Origin: a virus
IMG/VR virus record: IMGVR_UViG_3300032046_000149
Coordinates: 1-29,901 of that record
Length of the DNA: 29,901 bases
Reading direction: 5' to 3' (one strand)
Part shown: in pieces, positions 4,880-11,807 of the stretch
Layout of the letters: each line of letters starts with the position of its first letter
How positions within the stretch are numbered: position 1 is the stretch's first letter
Notes under the pieces: model-generated
Told to the model about the DNA's origin: nothing
Databases searched by the model: none
The model's input: the letters and a program-made list of their open reading frames with translations, nothing else
Translations under genes and position numbers: made by a program

Positions 4880-5395
4880 ATGGAGACTGCTTATGGAAAT
4901 ACTGCTTTAAGTGAAACCTCTAAAAATCTACTTCATAGATTGAGAGCAAAAGAACTTACCTTGCAGAAGTTTTTAAGAGAATGTGCATATTGGGCACTTC
5001 GGGATGGTTTTGACGAGTTAAGTCCGTTGCCTTTGCCAACCGCACCAGAAACAGAGGCCTTTGCGGAATATGAAAATCTATCACCTTTCGACAAGATGAA
5101 ACTTGATAACCAATTTTTTCAACGGAATCCTGAGATTAACTTATATTATGGGCAAGTTTCTTTTATTAAGTGGCGCAATAAATCTATACTTGACTGGTTG
5201 GAGGAGATAAAAAATTATTTACCCTTAGAAGATGAGATTTACATAAGAAGAATTGACGAAAGGAGATTAGATTTTAAGGCATTTTTTGATGATAACCCTA
5301 TTATTGTAGAAAAAATCAGATTTACTTTCCGAGCAAAAGAAATTAAACCACAAAAGAAATCCTATTATTCTGCGGGAGAGATTATAAATGATTAA
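4880..5395 (+). CDS. Hypothetical protein after the replication initiator (171 aa)
   Basis: The ATG directly follows the initiator's stop region and a strong AAGGAGG (4869-4875). The 171-aa product begins METAYGNTALSETSKNLL and appears mostly helical in the first third (LRAKELTLQKFLRECAYWALRDGF). Further on are a proline-rich PLPLPTAPETEAF and a charged C-terminal half. There is no Walker A motif, so it is not an obvious DnaC-type helicase loader, although its position fits a replication accessory role. No family is recognised. Confidence 0.7.
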   Translation: METAYGNTALSETSKNLLHRLRAKELTLQKFLRECAYWALRDGFDELSPLPLPTAPETEAFAEYENLSPFDKMKLDNQFFQRNPEINLYYGQVSFIKWRNKSILDWLEEIKNYLPLEDEIYIRRIDERRLDFKAFFDDNPIIVEKIRFTFRAKEIKPQKKSYYSAGEIIND

Positions 5396-5495
5396 ATCCC
5401 TTTTAAGAGTATTCCTCATCCCCCTTCTCTATCTTAAATGCGTGATAAAGGGCGAGTGCGGTAAACGGCATTGTATAAAATGTCTAATTGGATAA
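5388..5495 (+). CDS. Small Cys-rich membrane-associated protein (35 aa)
   Basis: The ATG overlaps the preceding stop (8-base overlap), and GGGAG (5374-5378) gives a plausible ribosome binding site. The product has a hydrophobic N-terminal stretch (LLRVFLIPLLYLKCV) followed by CVIKGECGKRHCIKC, four cysteines that could bind a metal. Small proteins with this design are common in phages but I do not recognise this one. Confidence 0.5.
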   Translation: MIKSLLRVFLIPLLYLKCVIKGECGKRHCIKCLIG

Positions 5496-5519
5496 GATTA
5501 AAGTAGAAAGGAGAGATAA

Positions 5520-6200
5520 ATGAAAAAAATCACTCAAGAGGAATTTAATGCTTTTGAACGAGATGAAAATGGTATTTTATATCTTCCTTCAGCCGATTAT
5601 TCTTTAATAAAAAAATTCAATGAGCAGTGCTCTTTCGGTAAGCAGTGCTCTTTCGGTGAGCAGTGCTCTTTCGGTGAGCAGTGCTCTTTCGGTGAGCGGT
5701 GCTCTTTCGGTGAGTGGTGCTCTTTCGGTGAGCAGTGCTCTTTCGGTGAGCAGTGCTCTTTCGGTGAGTGGTGCTCTTTCGGTAAGCAGTGCTTTTTCGG
5801 TAAGCAGTGCTCTTTCGGTGAGCGGTGCTCTTTCGGTGAGTGGTGCTCTTTCGGTGAGCAGTGCTCTTTCGGTGAGTGGTGCTCTTTCGGTAAGTGGTGC
5901 TCTTTCGGTGAGCGGTGCTCTTTCGGTGAGCGGTGCTCTTTCGGTGAGCGGTGCTCTTTCGGTGGGGGGTGTAAAGCAATTTGTCCTTCTTGGTCTTTTG
6001 TATATGAGCCACCCCTTGAAACAATGGGAAAAATTTATCCCCCTCTCGCAACTCGTTCTTATTGGGAGGAACGGTTAAATATTAAACTTGCCCCCTGTTA
6101 TGACGAGATAGCCCAGCAGATTAAACCCTTGTTGCCTGAAATATTAAAACGCAAGGATTTGACAAAATGTGAACGCAGGATATTGGAGAGTTGGTTATGA
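5520..6200 (+). CDS. Cys-hexapeptide repeat protein (226 aa)
   Basis: The start is an ATG after AAAGGAGAG. Residues 1-36 form a conserved-looking head (KKITQEEFNAFERDENGILY). Residues 37-150 are 19 perfect-length hexapeptides of consensus CSFGE[Q/R/W]. The tail (residues 151-226) includes WSFVYEPPL, YWEERLNIKL and ILESWL. In the register F-G-E-x-C-S the repeat approximates the hexapeptide rule ([LIV]-[GAED]-x-x-[STAV]-x) of left-handed beta-helices; 19 units would give about six turns. That would place Phe inside and align Cys residues in a ladder. This structure is inferred. No signal peptide is present, so the cysteines would be cytoplasmic and probably reduced or metal-bound. Confidence 0.75.
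   Translation: MKKITQEEFNAFERDENGILYLPSADYSLIKKFNEQCSFGKQCSFGEQCSFGEQCSFGERCSFGEWCSFGEQCSFGEQCSFGEWCSFGKQCFFGKQCSFGERCSFGEWCSFGEQCSFGEWCSFGKWCSFGERCSFGERCSFGERCSFGGGCKAICPSWSFVYEPPLETMGKIYPPLATRSYWEERLNIKLAPCYDEIAQQIKPLLPEILKRKDLTKCERRILESWL
5628..5969 (+). repeat. In-frame tandem array, 19 x 18 bp
   Basis: Nineteen units of TGC TCT TTC GGT GAG NNN run without indels. The last codon is only CAG, CGG or TGG (GGG in the final unit), and the fifth codon is GAG or AAG (GGG in the final unit). One unit has TTT in place of TCT. The codon thus toggles C/T and A/G at two positions. The fourth combination, TAG, would be a stop and is absent. Confidence 0.97.
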
Positions 6201-6219
6201 GGGATTGCTGGAGGTGTTT

Positions 6220-6279
6220 ATGGGAATGAAAAAAGACTTAAAAAATACAATAATAGACCAAGCCCTAAGCAATAAATAA
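6220..6279 (+). CDS. Possible 19-aa peptide
   Basis: ATG follows GGAGG (6210-6214) at good spacing and encodes MGMKKDLKNTIIDQALSNK. This is the only supported frame in the 118-base gap between the repeat gene and the 6319 gene. Evidence is limited to the ribosome binding site; no similarity is recognised. Confidence 0.25.
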   Translation: MGMKKDLKNTIIDQALSNK

Positions 6280-6318
6280 AGAACGTAAATAAGCAGGTAG
6301 CCAAGAGAGGAGAGGGAG

Positions 6319-6519
6319 ATGAGATATGCGGTTGTTAGAGATGATATAAATAAGAAATTTACCAAATTCCACGATACTTTTGATGAGGCAAAACTTGAAG
6401 CAGAAAGATTATGTAAACAGGAACAGGTGCCTTTTATTATTTTAGAAGTTGTGGGAAATGTATATATTAAAAACCCCGAACCTCCAATTGAATGGAATTG
6501 GGAAAGAGCAATAGAATAG
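6319..6519 (+). CDS. Hypothetical small protein (66 aa)
   Basis: The ATG follows a purine-rich GAGAGGAGAGGGAG that contains a good ribosome binding site. The product, MRYAVVRDDINKKFTKFHD...EWNWERAIE, has an alpha/beta look: a first strand, a helix (DEAKLEAERLCKQEQ), then strands (PFIILEVVGNVYI). It resembles small single-domain phage proteins in general shape, but I do not recognise a family. Confidence 0.65.
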   Translation: MRYAVVRDDINKKFTKFHDTFDEAKLEAERLCKQEQVPFIILEVVGNVYIKNPEPPIEWNWERAIE

Positions 6520-6584
6520 AGTGAAAAATGATAAAAAAGAAAATCCAACTTCCGAGCAGAGATAATGGTAAGGTTGGATATTAA

Positions 6585-6665
6585 ATGAAAGTATTTCTCT
6601 CTTGGCTTCTCATCATCGCCTCACTCCTTGTGGCTTTCTGGCTTGGCTGGATAGGATGGATTTAG
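6585..6665 (+). CDS. Tiny membrane protein (26 aa)
   Basis: The product is one hydrophobic, tryptophan-rich helix: MKVFLSWLLIIASLLVAFWL plus a GWIGWI end. Just upstream, an 18-aa frame (6528-6584, MIKKKIQLPSRDNGKVGY) ends one base before this ATG. It contains complementary arms ATCCAAC (6542-6548) and GTTGGAT (6573-6579) that could fold over the start. No classical ribosome binding site is present, so coupling to that short frame is likely. The function is unknown. Confidence 0.45.
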   Translation: MKVFLSWLLIIASLLVAFWLGWIGWI

Positions 6666-6740
6666 ATGACTAAACCCAAGCGGAAACCCCGCAAGAGAAA
6701 GCGGATTGATATTCTGATATTGGAAAGGAAAGACGATTGA
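6666..6740 (+). CDS. Tiny Arg/Lys-rich protein (24 aa)
   Basis: The ATG begins immediately after the previous stop. The first half, MTKPKRKPRKRKR, is almost purely basic, suggesting nucleic-acid or membrane-surface binding; the second half (IDILILERKDD) is a short amphipathic stretch. Its last bases form TTGA with the next gene's TTG start. Support is compact spacing and biased composition. Confidence 0.35.
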   Translation: MTKPKRKPRKRKRIDILILERKDD

Positions 6741-6886
6741 ATTTTAATTTTACAGATTTGTGGCATAAATTTATTGCTTTCCACAATTACAACTTTGCTA
6801 TTGGCGGCTGGCATAGGGTTGCGGTGGTGGCAATATGGGGTCTGATAGTATATAGTTTCTTAATCACAATCTTTAAGGAGAGATAA
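6737..6886 (+). CDS. Small membrane protein with TTG start (49 aa)
   Basis: The TTG overlaps the upstream stop, with a ribosome-binding-like GGAAAGGAAAG 6-17 bases before it. The product has a polar N-terminus (NFNFTDLWHKFIAFHN) and one membrane helix (GWHRVAVVAIWGLIVYSFLI) ending KER. Part of its coding sequence, GGTGGCAATATGGGGT (6826-6841), recurs at 7052-7067. The function is unknown; holin-like accessory or envelope roles are possible. Confidence 0.45.
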   Translation: MNFNFTDLWHKFIAFHNYNFAIGGWHRVAVVAIWGLIVYSFLITIFKER

Positions 6887-6888
6887 AT

Positions 6889-7029
6889 ATGAGGTTACTA
6901 TTCTTAGGTCTTGTGATTTATATTGTATTGGTGGCATTGTGCGGATGTTGCTATTATGTCCAGATGCCCAAGACACAACAGGAGTTTAAGCAGGAAATAG
7001 CGACACAAGAGGCAATAGATAAGATATAG
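6889..7029 (+). CDS. Small lipoprotein-like protein (46 aa)
   Basis: ATG lies 2 bases after the upstream stop, preceded by AAGGAG (6875-6880). The N-terminus is a signal sequence-like MRLLFLGLVIYIVLVALCGC. LCGC resembles a lipobox, so the second cysteine may be lipidated and the remaining 25 residues (YYVQMPKTQQEFKQE...) would face the periplasm. Phage Rz1-type outer spanins are short lipoproteins of this kind, but this protein lacks their typical proline richness. The gene body contains the 32-bp repeat copy 6905-6936. Confidence 0.5.
   Translation: MRLLFLGLVIYIVLVALCGCCYYVQMPKTQQEFKQEIATQEAIDKI
6905..6936 (+). repeat. 32-bp direct repeat, copy 1
   Basis: TAGGTCTTGTGA...GTGGCA at 6905-6936 is identical to 7027-7058. 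This copy encodes the signal segment of the lipoprotein-like gene. Confidence 0.95.
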
Positions 7030-7094
7030 GTCTTGTGATTTATATTGTATTGGTGGCAATATGGGGTGTTGCCATTGTCCGGAACCTTTTGTAG
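7026..7094 (+). pseudogene. Chimeric remnant of small membrane-protein genes
   Basis: From 7026 the frame reads IGLVIYIVLVAIWGVAIVRNLL and then a stop. Its first half is the 32-bp repeat (7027-7058, identical to 6905-6936, from the lipoprotein-like gene). Its continuation, GGTGGCAATATGGGGT (7052-7067), matches 6826-6841 in the preceding membrane-protein gene. A TAA lies two codons upstream and there is no start codon, so this looks like a broken recombinant between two neighbouring genes. Initiation at GTG 7035 cannot be excluded. Confidence 0.6.
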
Positions 7095-7132
7095 TTATTG
7101 ATAGTTCGCAAAGAATTAAAATCATAGAATAG
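7061..7132 (+). CDS. Possible 23-aa Cys-rich peptide
   Basis: An ATG inside the chimeric repeat opens a frame MGCCHCPEPFVVIDSSQRIK ending at TAG. Three closely spaced cysteines and a histidine could bind a metal. The upstream GGTGG is only a weak ribosome binding site. It may be a by-product of the rearrangement. Confidence 0.2.
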   Translation: MGCCHCPEPFVVIDSSQRIKIIE

Positions 7133-7160
7133 GGATTAATTTTTAATTTTCTAAATGAGG

Positions 7161-7213
7161 CCGAAGGTATTAAGATGCGTGTGATAGAAATCAGCGCACA
7201 CCTTCGGTTTTTT
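7161..7213 (+). terminator. Intrinsic terminator closing the early region
   Basis: CCGAAGGT (7161-7168) pairs perfectly with ACCTTCGG (7200-7207) and is followed by six T (7208-7213). Inside, TGCG/CGCA (7176-7179/7195-7198) and TGAT/ATCA (7182-7185/7190-7193) extend the stem. This separates the small-gene cluster from the packaging operon. The next ATG is only 5 bases after the T-run. Confidence 0.8.
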
Positions 7214-7217
7214 ATTT

Positions 7218-7418
7218 ATGTTTTTAACAAGAGAATTCCGTAAAAAACACTTTATTACCTTTACCTGCGAGAATAAAGAATGCGGAAAAACCATCACCAA
7301 GGCGACTTACAAAGTCGGCTCAAAAGACTTTTTGAGACGGCAATACAGATTTTGCTCACCATATTGTTGCTCTCGGGCATACCGGTTAAGAAAAAAATAC
7401 TTGACAAAAAGCCATTAA
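7218..7418 (+). CDS. Small zinc-finger protein (66 aa)
   Basis: The product carries C17-x4-C22 and C46-x3-C50 in a basic context (MFLTREFRKKHFITFTCENK, then RFCSPYCCSRAYRLRKK), a zinc-binding arrangement like treble-clef or HNH-associated small phage proteins. No catalytic HNH residues follow, so a nuclease is not supported. Its position before the terminase genes resembles small zinc proteins near packaging modules. There is no clear ribosome binding site because the start lies right behind the terminator's T-run; the leader would be very short or transcription reads through. Confidence 0.6.
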   Translation: MFLTREFRKKHFITFTCENKECGKTITKATYKVGSKDFLRRQYRFCSPYCCSRAYRLRKKYLTKSH

Positions 7419-7453
7419 TGACGTAATTGTATAAGCCAACAAGGGAAGGCTAT

Positions 7454-7687
7454 ATGCTAATTAAGCCTTTTAAGAATGATTTATGGTTCAGAATACCAAA
7501 ACCACACAATCCAGACAGGGATTTTTTGTTATTTAGCCATAACCAAGCAGAATTCTCAGAAAGAACCGAAGAGGCATTTGATAAGCATATAAATAGAATA
7601 AGGCATTTAGTTTCTTTGCCGTATTATCAAAAGTTAAATGGCAAGAGAATAAAGTTTATTAGGAATAACGAAGGATTGTGGTATTAA
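7454..7687 (+). CDS. Hypothetical protein (77 aa)
   Basis: The ATG at 7454 is chosen because GGGAAGG lies 5-11 bases upstream; an in-frame TTG at 7427 would add 9 residues but lacks a good signal. The product starts MLIKPFKNDLWFRIPKPHNP and ends FIRNNEGLWY, with a charged helix (AEFSERTEEAFDKHINRIRHL) in the middle. No family is recognised. The position suggests a role in packaging or in the late switch. Confidence 0.6.
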   Translation: MLIKPFKNDLWFRIPKPHNPDRDFLLFSHNQAEFSERTEEAFDKHINRIRHLVSLPYYQKLNGKRIKFIRNNEGLWY

Positions 7688-7711
7688 ACATTTTAGGCAA
7701 CCTTTAGGCAA

Positions 7712-8089
7712 ATGCCAAGACACTTACCTCCAATAGAACATAGGTTTCCAGCAAATAGACCTCATGCTCCTAATGCTGGAAATCACGGTCCCTACCTTAT
7801 GCCACTTCTTAAGCGGTTGCTTGAAAAGAAAATAAACTTTGAAGACCCAGAGACCAAGAAGATAATTCAGGGCAAAGTTAAACACGCTATTCTTTGGCGT
7901 TATATCCTCAATGCTGCACACGGAGAGAACCAGGCGATAGAGGGTATAATTGACCGGATTGACGGTAAGGTGGCGCAGAAATTAATTGGCGAAGGTTTTG
8001 CGGCTGGCGAATCAAAAATTATTTTAATTGCTCCTTCTTTCAAAACAAAAAAGACCGATGCAAGTAGAATTAACACCATCGCAATATGA
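7712..8089 (+). CDS. Putative terminase small subunit (DUF5681-like)
   Basis: The 125-aa product begins with a basic, glycine/proline/asparagine-rich arm (HRFPANRPHAPNAGNHGPYL), as in DUF5681 proteins. It is followed by helices and AIEGIIDRIDGKVAQKLIGE, a motif I associate with the same family found just before the large terminase. It sits directly upstream of, and overlaps by 32 bases, the terminase large subunit gene. Recognition of the packaging site is therefore the likely job. The ribosome binding site is weak, and DNA binding is inferred only. Confidence 0.6.
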   Translation: MPRHLPPIEHRFPANRPHAPNAGNHGPYLMPLLKRLLEKKINFEDPETKKIIQGKVKHAILWRYILNAAHGENQAIEGIIDRIDGKVAQKLIGEGFAAGESKIILIAPSFKTKKTDASRINTIAI

Positions 8090-9458
8090 TTTTTTGTATT
8101 CAAAAGCTCGTCATCCTGCTTTTGTTGGAGGATGGAATGTTGGTAAGACATTAGTCGCAATCAGCCGAGCAATCGTTTACTCCAAGGGTATACCAAATAA
8201 CCTCGGAGTAATTTTTAGAAAAACTGCACGTTCACTTCACGACTCTACTCTTAGAGATTTTGAAACCTACACCAACCTTAAAGTAGACGCCAATCGCAAT
8301 TACGCTTACCCAAACAAATCAGTAATTATGTTTCGCCATCTTGACGAGATAACTTCTATCAATCAACAGAACATTAATCTTGGCTGGTATTATATCGAGC
8401 AAGGTGATGAACTTGAGTCAGACAGAGAATTCTTTATGTTGTTTGGAAGATTAAGACGAGAAGGAGTGCCGACTGAGGAATTTATTAGGTTGGGACTACC
8501 ATTGCGCTCAGGTTGGGTCATTGCTAATGCTGGCGACCATTGGATGAAACCTTTGTGGAAGGAGGGCAAACTCGAGGCAAGCATTACTGACGAAATACGC
8601 AAAGACTGTGCTTTATTTTCTCAATTAATAGAATCTGAAACCTTTTCTGAGGAGAATAAAAAATTTGTTAAAGCAGACTTCATAGCTTCAATGAAGGTGT
8701 TGGAACAAATTAATCCTACACTGTATCGACAATTTGTAAAGAATGATTGGTCAGTGTCTGTCCGCAATATTATATTTACTTCCGAACTTATCAATCATAT
8801 GTTCAATAGATATGGATTAATTTCACAACACTCCAAGAGCGCGGGTGTCGCAGTTGACCCAGCTGGTGAAGGAGTGGACGATAATGTTTTTATGTCTGGG
8901 AGAGGTGGAGACCCATTAGACGTTTATACTAAAACTATTATGGCTCCTTCCTCTAAAGCCATTCACGCAGTCGAGATGTGTAAGCAAATAGACGGAGATT
9001 TCATTATTGTAGATTGTGATGGATTAGGAATAGAAACTTATCAAGAGCTCAAAAAATTAAATAAAGATTATTTGCAAGGCATAGAGATTATAAAGTTTCA
9101 CGGCTCTGCTCCAAGTGAGATGAAAGAGGGAGATAGGCTCATCTATCTTAATTTGCGGACGGAAGCAGCCTTCGTAGCGCAAAAGAGAGGATGGAGTGGT
9201 AGGGCAGGAATTAATCCCAAAGACACAATATTGCTCGAAGAATTAAAGGCAGACGAATATGAAACTCAAAGAGGCTACTTAAAGATTATTCCCAAATTAG
9301 AAATAAAAGAGAGGCTTGGTCGTTCTCCTGGTCGTGCCGATTGCTGGAAAATGCTTCAATGGGCATTTGAGAAGAATATAAAAAGAAAAAGTGTTTATCC
9401 AAACACAGCATTATCCAATTTGCCTCGTGAGGTTGAAGCTGAGGTAGTATCGATTTAG
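8058..9458 (+). CDS. terL: Terminase large subunit (packaging ATPase-nuclease)
   Basis: This enzyme pumps DNA into the prohead with ATP and cuts the concatemer. The ATPase has Walker A GGWNVGKT (24-31) and a Walker B-type WYYIEQGDE (110-118). The C-terminal RNase H-like nuclease shows GVAVDPAGEGVDDNVF (first Asp), then IIVDCDGLG (second acidic cluster), and GRADCWKMLQWAF (last Asp) near the end. The length, 466 aa, is normal. The ATG at 8058 gives MQVELTPSQYDFLYS, the usual N-terminal Q-motif region. A TTG at 8028 would add 10 residues not typical of the family. The gene overlaps the upstream small-subunit candidate. Confidence 0.95.
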   Translation: MQVELTPSQYDFLYSKARHPAFVGGWNVGKTLVAISRAIVYSKGIPNNLGVIFRKTARSLHDSTLRDFETYTNLKVDANRNYAYPNKSVIMFRHLDEITSINQQNINLGWYYIEQGDELESDREFFMLFGRLRREGVPTEEFIRLGLPLRSGWVIANAGDHWMKPLWKEGKLEASITDEIRKDCALFSQLIESETFSEENKKFVKADFIASMKVLEQINPTLYRQFVKNDWSVSVRNIIFTSELINHMFNRYGLISQHSKSAGVAVDPAGEGVDDNVFMSGRGGDPLDVYTKTIMAPSSKAIHAVEMCKQIDGDFIIVDCDGLGIETYQELKKLNKDYLQGIEIIKFHGSAPSEMKEGDRLIYLNLRTEAAFVAQKRGWSGRAGINPKDTILLEELKADEYETQRGYLKIIPKLEIKERLGRSPGRADCWKMLQWAFEKNIKRKSVYPNTALSNLPREVEAEVVSI

Positions 9459-9472
9459 CGAAAGGAGTTAAG

Positions 9473-9685
9473 ATGTCGTTTTTATTTGGTTCAACTAAAA
9501 TGCCAGCAACTCAAACTGTCGCCTCGCCTACAGTAACCGAAACTATTCCTACTGTCGAAGAAGCAACAGAAGAAGAAAAGAAAAAGCTTAAGAAGGGTAA
9601 AGAGAAACGAAGTACCATCTTAACTTCCGAACGAGGAGTGTTGGAGCCTGCTAATGTCGGCTTAAAAACTTTACTCGGAGAATAA
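9473..9685 (+). CDS. Small conserved KTLLG protein between terminase and portal
   Basis: The gene has a good AAAGGAG before ATG. The 70-aa product opens MSFLFGS and has a Thr/Pro/Glu-rich middle and a very basic KKKLKKGKEKRSTILTS. It ends in VGLKTLLGE. Short proteins with an N-terminal FGG/S, an STILTS-like segment and a C-terminal KTLLG are common at this position in short-tailed phages. Their exact role is unclear, though virion or portal association is likely. The ATG of the portal gene follows the stop directly. Confidence 0.75.
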   Translation: MSFLFGSTKMPATQTVASPTVTETIPTVEEATEEEKKKLKKGKEKRSTILTSERGVLEPANVGLKTLLGE

Positions 9686-11320
9686 ATGAATATATCTATA
9701 GACGCCCTCATAAAAAGATTTGATGTAATAAAAAGTAATCGCTCACAATGGGAAGCCTTATGGCAATCCTGTGCCGATTATTGCCTTCCGCAAAAAGCAA
9801 TTATCACGCAGACAAGAACTCCTGGGACTAAATTAAGAACGGACATATATGATTCGACTGCAATCCAGAGCGCACAAGTGTTTGCTGCAGGCCTACACAG
9901 TTACCTTACTAATCCTTCGTCTCGTTGGTTCGCTCTTGGAATGAAAAATAAAAAGCTAATGAATGACTTCGAAGTGAAAGGTTGGCTCAAGGAATGCGAG
10001 GATGGGATATTTGATTGTCTTAATTCTTCAAACTTCAATCAAGTTATTCACGAGGATTATATAGATTTCGGAGTATTCGGTAACTCTACGCTCTATGAAG
10101 AGGAAGACCCAGAAGATGTGATTACCTTTTTTGTTAGACCGGTGTCAGAAGTTTATTTTCTTGCCAACGATAAAGGCAAGATAGATACGGTTTATCGCTG
10201 CTTTACCTTTACTGCAAGACAGGCATATCAAAAATGGGGTGCTAATGCTGGGCAGAAAGTCTTAGATTTAATAGAGGCACAAAAGGTCGAAGAGCTAGTA
10301 ACATTTCTACATATAGTTTTGCCCAGAGAAGAACGAGACGTAAAAAAGCGCGACGCAAGGAATATGCCTTTTAGTTCTTTATATGTTGAGCCGACCACAA
10401 GAAAGATTTTGTCTGAAGGTGGCTATGAAGAGTTTCCATTTTTTATTGGTAGAGCTTATAAAGTTTCTGATAGTGAATATGCTTATTCTCCTGCCTCTTT
10501 GGTTTTGGCCGATATAAAAATGCTTAATGTGATGAGTAGAGATATTTTGGAAGCAGCGCAAAAGACATTGAATCCTCCAATCATACTTCCCCACGATGGA
10601 TACCTGTTGCCATTTAAGACTTCAGCAAAGGCAATTAATTATAAACTATCAGATAATCCGGACGATAAGGTCGAGACGCTTCAATTAAATAGAGAGATTA
10701 GTTTATCTTTAGAGATGGAAAATCAACGCAGGATGACGATTCAGAGAGCATTCTTTGTGGATTTATTTTTAATGCTTGCAAGTCTGCCTGAAAAGGATAG
10801 GACGGCAACAGAGATAACTGAACGAGTAAACGAAAGGATGCTTATTTTGGGACCAATATTGGGTAGGTTGATGCACGAGAAGCTTGATCCAATTATCACA
10901 AGGACATTTAATATTTTGCTTCGCAACAATAAGCTTCCGCCTCCACCAGACATATTGCAGGGACAAGAGTATAAGGTCGACTATATTTCGCCTCTCGCTA
11001 AAGCTCAAAAGGCAAGCGAGACAAAATCGCTCACAGATTTATTGATAGTAGTCAAGGCAATAGCAGAAATTGATACGTCGGTAATCGATAGTATCAATTT
11101 AGATAAAACAATTAAGAAAATAGCTGAGATAAGTTATGTCTCTGATGTATTGAGGAGTGATGATGAGGTGAAGGAAATTAGGCAGGCAAGGTTGCAGCAA
11201 GCACAAATACAACAGACCTTAGAGCAAATGAAGTCGGGTGGAGAAGGAGCAAAGGCAGTATTGGAAGCAGAACAATTATTGAAAGGAGGTGAGAAGGTTG
11301 CCACAGGAAAAAAGTCCTGA
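9686..11320 (+). CDS. Portal (head-to-tail connector) protein
   Basis: The portal forms the dodecameric ring through which DNA is packaged and ejected and to which the tail attaches. The 544-aa product matches the T7 gp8-like connector family (Head-tail_con). It opens IDALIKRFDVIKSNRSQWEALW, then DYCLP, and DSTAIQSAQVFAAGLHSYLT, and has a C-terminal coiled and glutamine-rich stretch (RQARLQQAQIQQTLEQM). The length fits (T7 gp8 is 536 aa). Its last bases overlap the next gene, whose AGGAGG lies inside the portal's final codons. Confidence 0.95.
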   Translation: MNISIDALIKRFDVIKSNRSQWEALWQSCADYCLPQKAIITQTRTPGTKLRTDIYDSTAIQSAQVFAAGLHSYLTNPSSRWFALGMKNKKLMNDFEVKGWLKECEDGIFDCLNSSNFNQVIHEDYIDFGVFGNSTLYEEEDPEDVITFFVRPVSEVYFLANDKGKIDTVYRCFTFTARQAYQKWGANAGQKVLDLIEAQKVEELVTFLHIVLPREERDVKKRDARNMPFSSLYVEPTTRKILSEGGYEEFPFFIGRAYKVSDSEYAYSPASLVLADIKMLNVMSRDILEAAQKTLNPPIILPHDGYLLPFKTSAKAINYKLSDNPDDKVETLQLNREISLSLEMENQRRMTIQRAFFVDLFLMLASLPEKDRTATEITERVNERMLILGPILGRLMHEKLDPIITRTFNILLRNNKLPPPPDILQGQEYKVDYISPLAKAQKASETKSLTDLLIVVKAIAEIDTSVIDSINLDKTIKKIAEISYVSDVLRSDDEVKEIRQARLQQAQIQQTLEQMKSGGEGAKAVLEAEQLLKGGEKVATGKKS

Positions 11321-11573
11321 TGAGTTAGCGGAAGAACAAATAGCTAAGTTGCAACAGCTAAAAAAAGACTACGTCGCGACGTTTTCAACTGAAGCAGGCA
11401 AAAAAGTCTTTGCAGACTTAGAAAAGACTTGCTTTGTAAATAGAACGACATTCTCGACTATGGCAGGCAGAACCCTGTTTAATGAAGGGATGAGGTTTGT
11501 GGTAGTGCACATTAAGAATATGATGACTATGAGTATCGAGACGATAAAAAAGTTGATACAGAAAGAAGATTGA
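11298..11573 (+). CDS. Bbp19-like phage structural-region protein
   Basis: The TTG at 11298 is preferred because AGGAGG (11284-11289) lies 8 bases upstream; an in-frame GTG at 11289 would overlap that site. The 91-aa product contains DYVATFSTEAGKKVFADLEK, then RTTFSTMAGRT, and FNEGMRFVVVHIKNMM, the order of the Bbp19 family found beside portal genes in short-tailed phages. The function is not established. The stop TGA overlaps the next ATG (TGATG). Confidence 0.8.
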   Translation: MPQEKSPDELAEEQIAKLQQLKKDYVATFSTEAGKKVFADLEKTCFVNRTTFSTMAGRTLFNEGMRFVVVHIKNMMTMSIETIKKLIQKED

Positions 11574-11794
11574 TGAACAACAATGGAAGCGAAGTAAAGG
11601 TTTTGTTTACTATAGGCATCAATAAAGACAATGTCGTTATGATAAGCGGAGATCTTAACAATAAGAAGCTATGTTACCATCTTTTAGCAGAAGCAATTAA
11701 GGTAGTAGCCGACTACAATAAGCCGATAATCACAAGACCAAGCTTATCGATAACGCACCAAATGTTAAATTTTGTAAGATACTTAAAAAGATAA
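11573..11794 (+). CDS. Hypothetical protein (73 aa) in the head module
   Basis: ATG at 11573 overlaps the upstream stop. The product has a strand-strand-helix feel (EVKVLFTIGINKDNVVMISG, then LCYHLLAEAIKVVADY) and a basic C-terminus. No family is recognised. It lies between the Bbp19-like gene and the scaffold gene and is probably co-translated with the former; it could be a minor assembly factor. Confidence 0.6.
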   Translation: MNNNGSEVKVLFTIGINKDNVVMISGDLNNKKLCYHLLAEAIKVVADYNKPIITRPSLSITHQMLNFVRYLKR

Positions 11795-11807
11795 GGAGGA
11801 ATAAAAA

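Noticed and set aside
5617-6078. Long open frames on both strands through the 18-bp array
   Set aside because: They are by-products of repetition in multiples of three; only the frame with a ribosome binding site and nonrepetitive ends is coding.
5520-6200. Diversity-generating retroelement target
   Set aside because: No reverse transcriptase or template repeat is seen, and variation is not adenine-specific.
7401-7435. Promoter TTGACA with TATAAG before the terminase genes
   Set aside because: The spacing to TATAAG is 23 bases, and the 17-base alternative TAATTG is a poor -10 box; it also lies at the end of a coding gene. Possible but not supported enough to list.
11310-11335. CCTGATGAG near the portal stop resembling a hammerhead ribozyme core
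   Set aside because: The required GAAA segment and flanking helices are not present; it lies in coding sequence of two overlapping genes.
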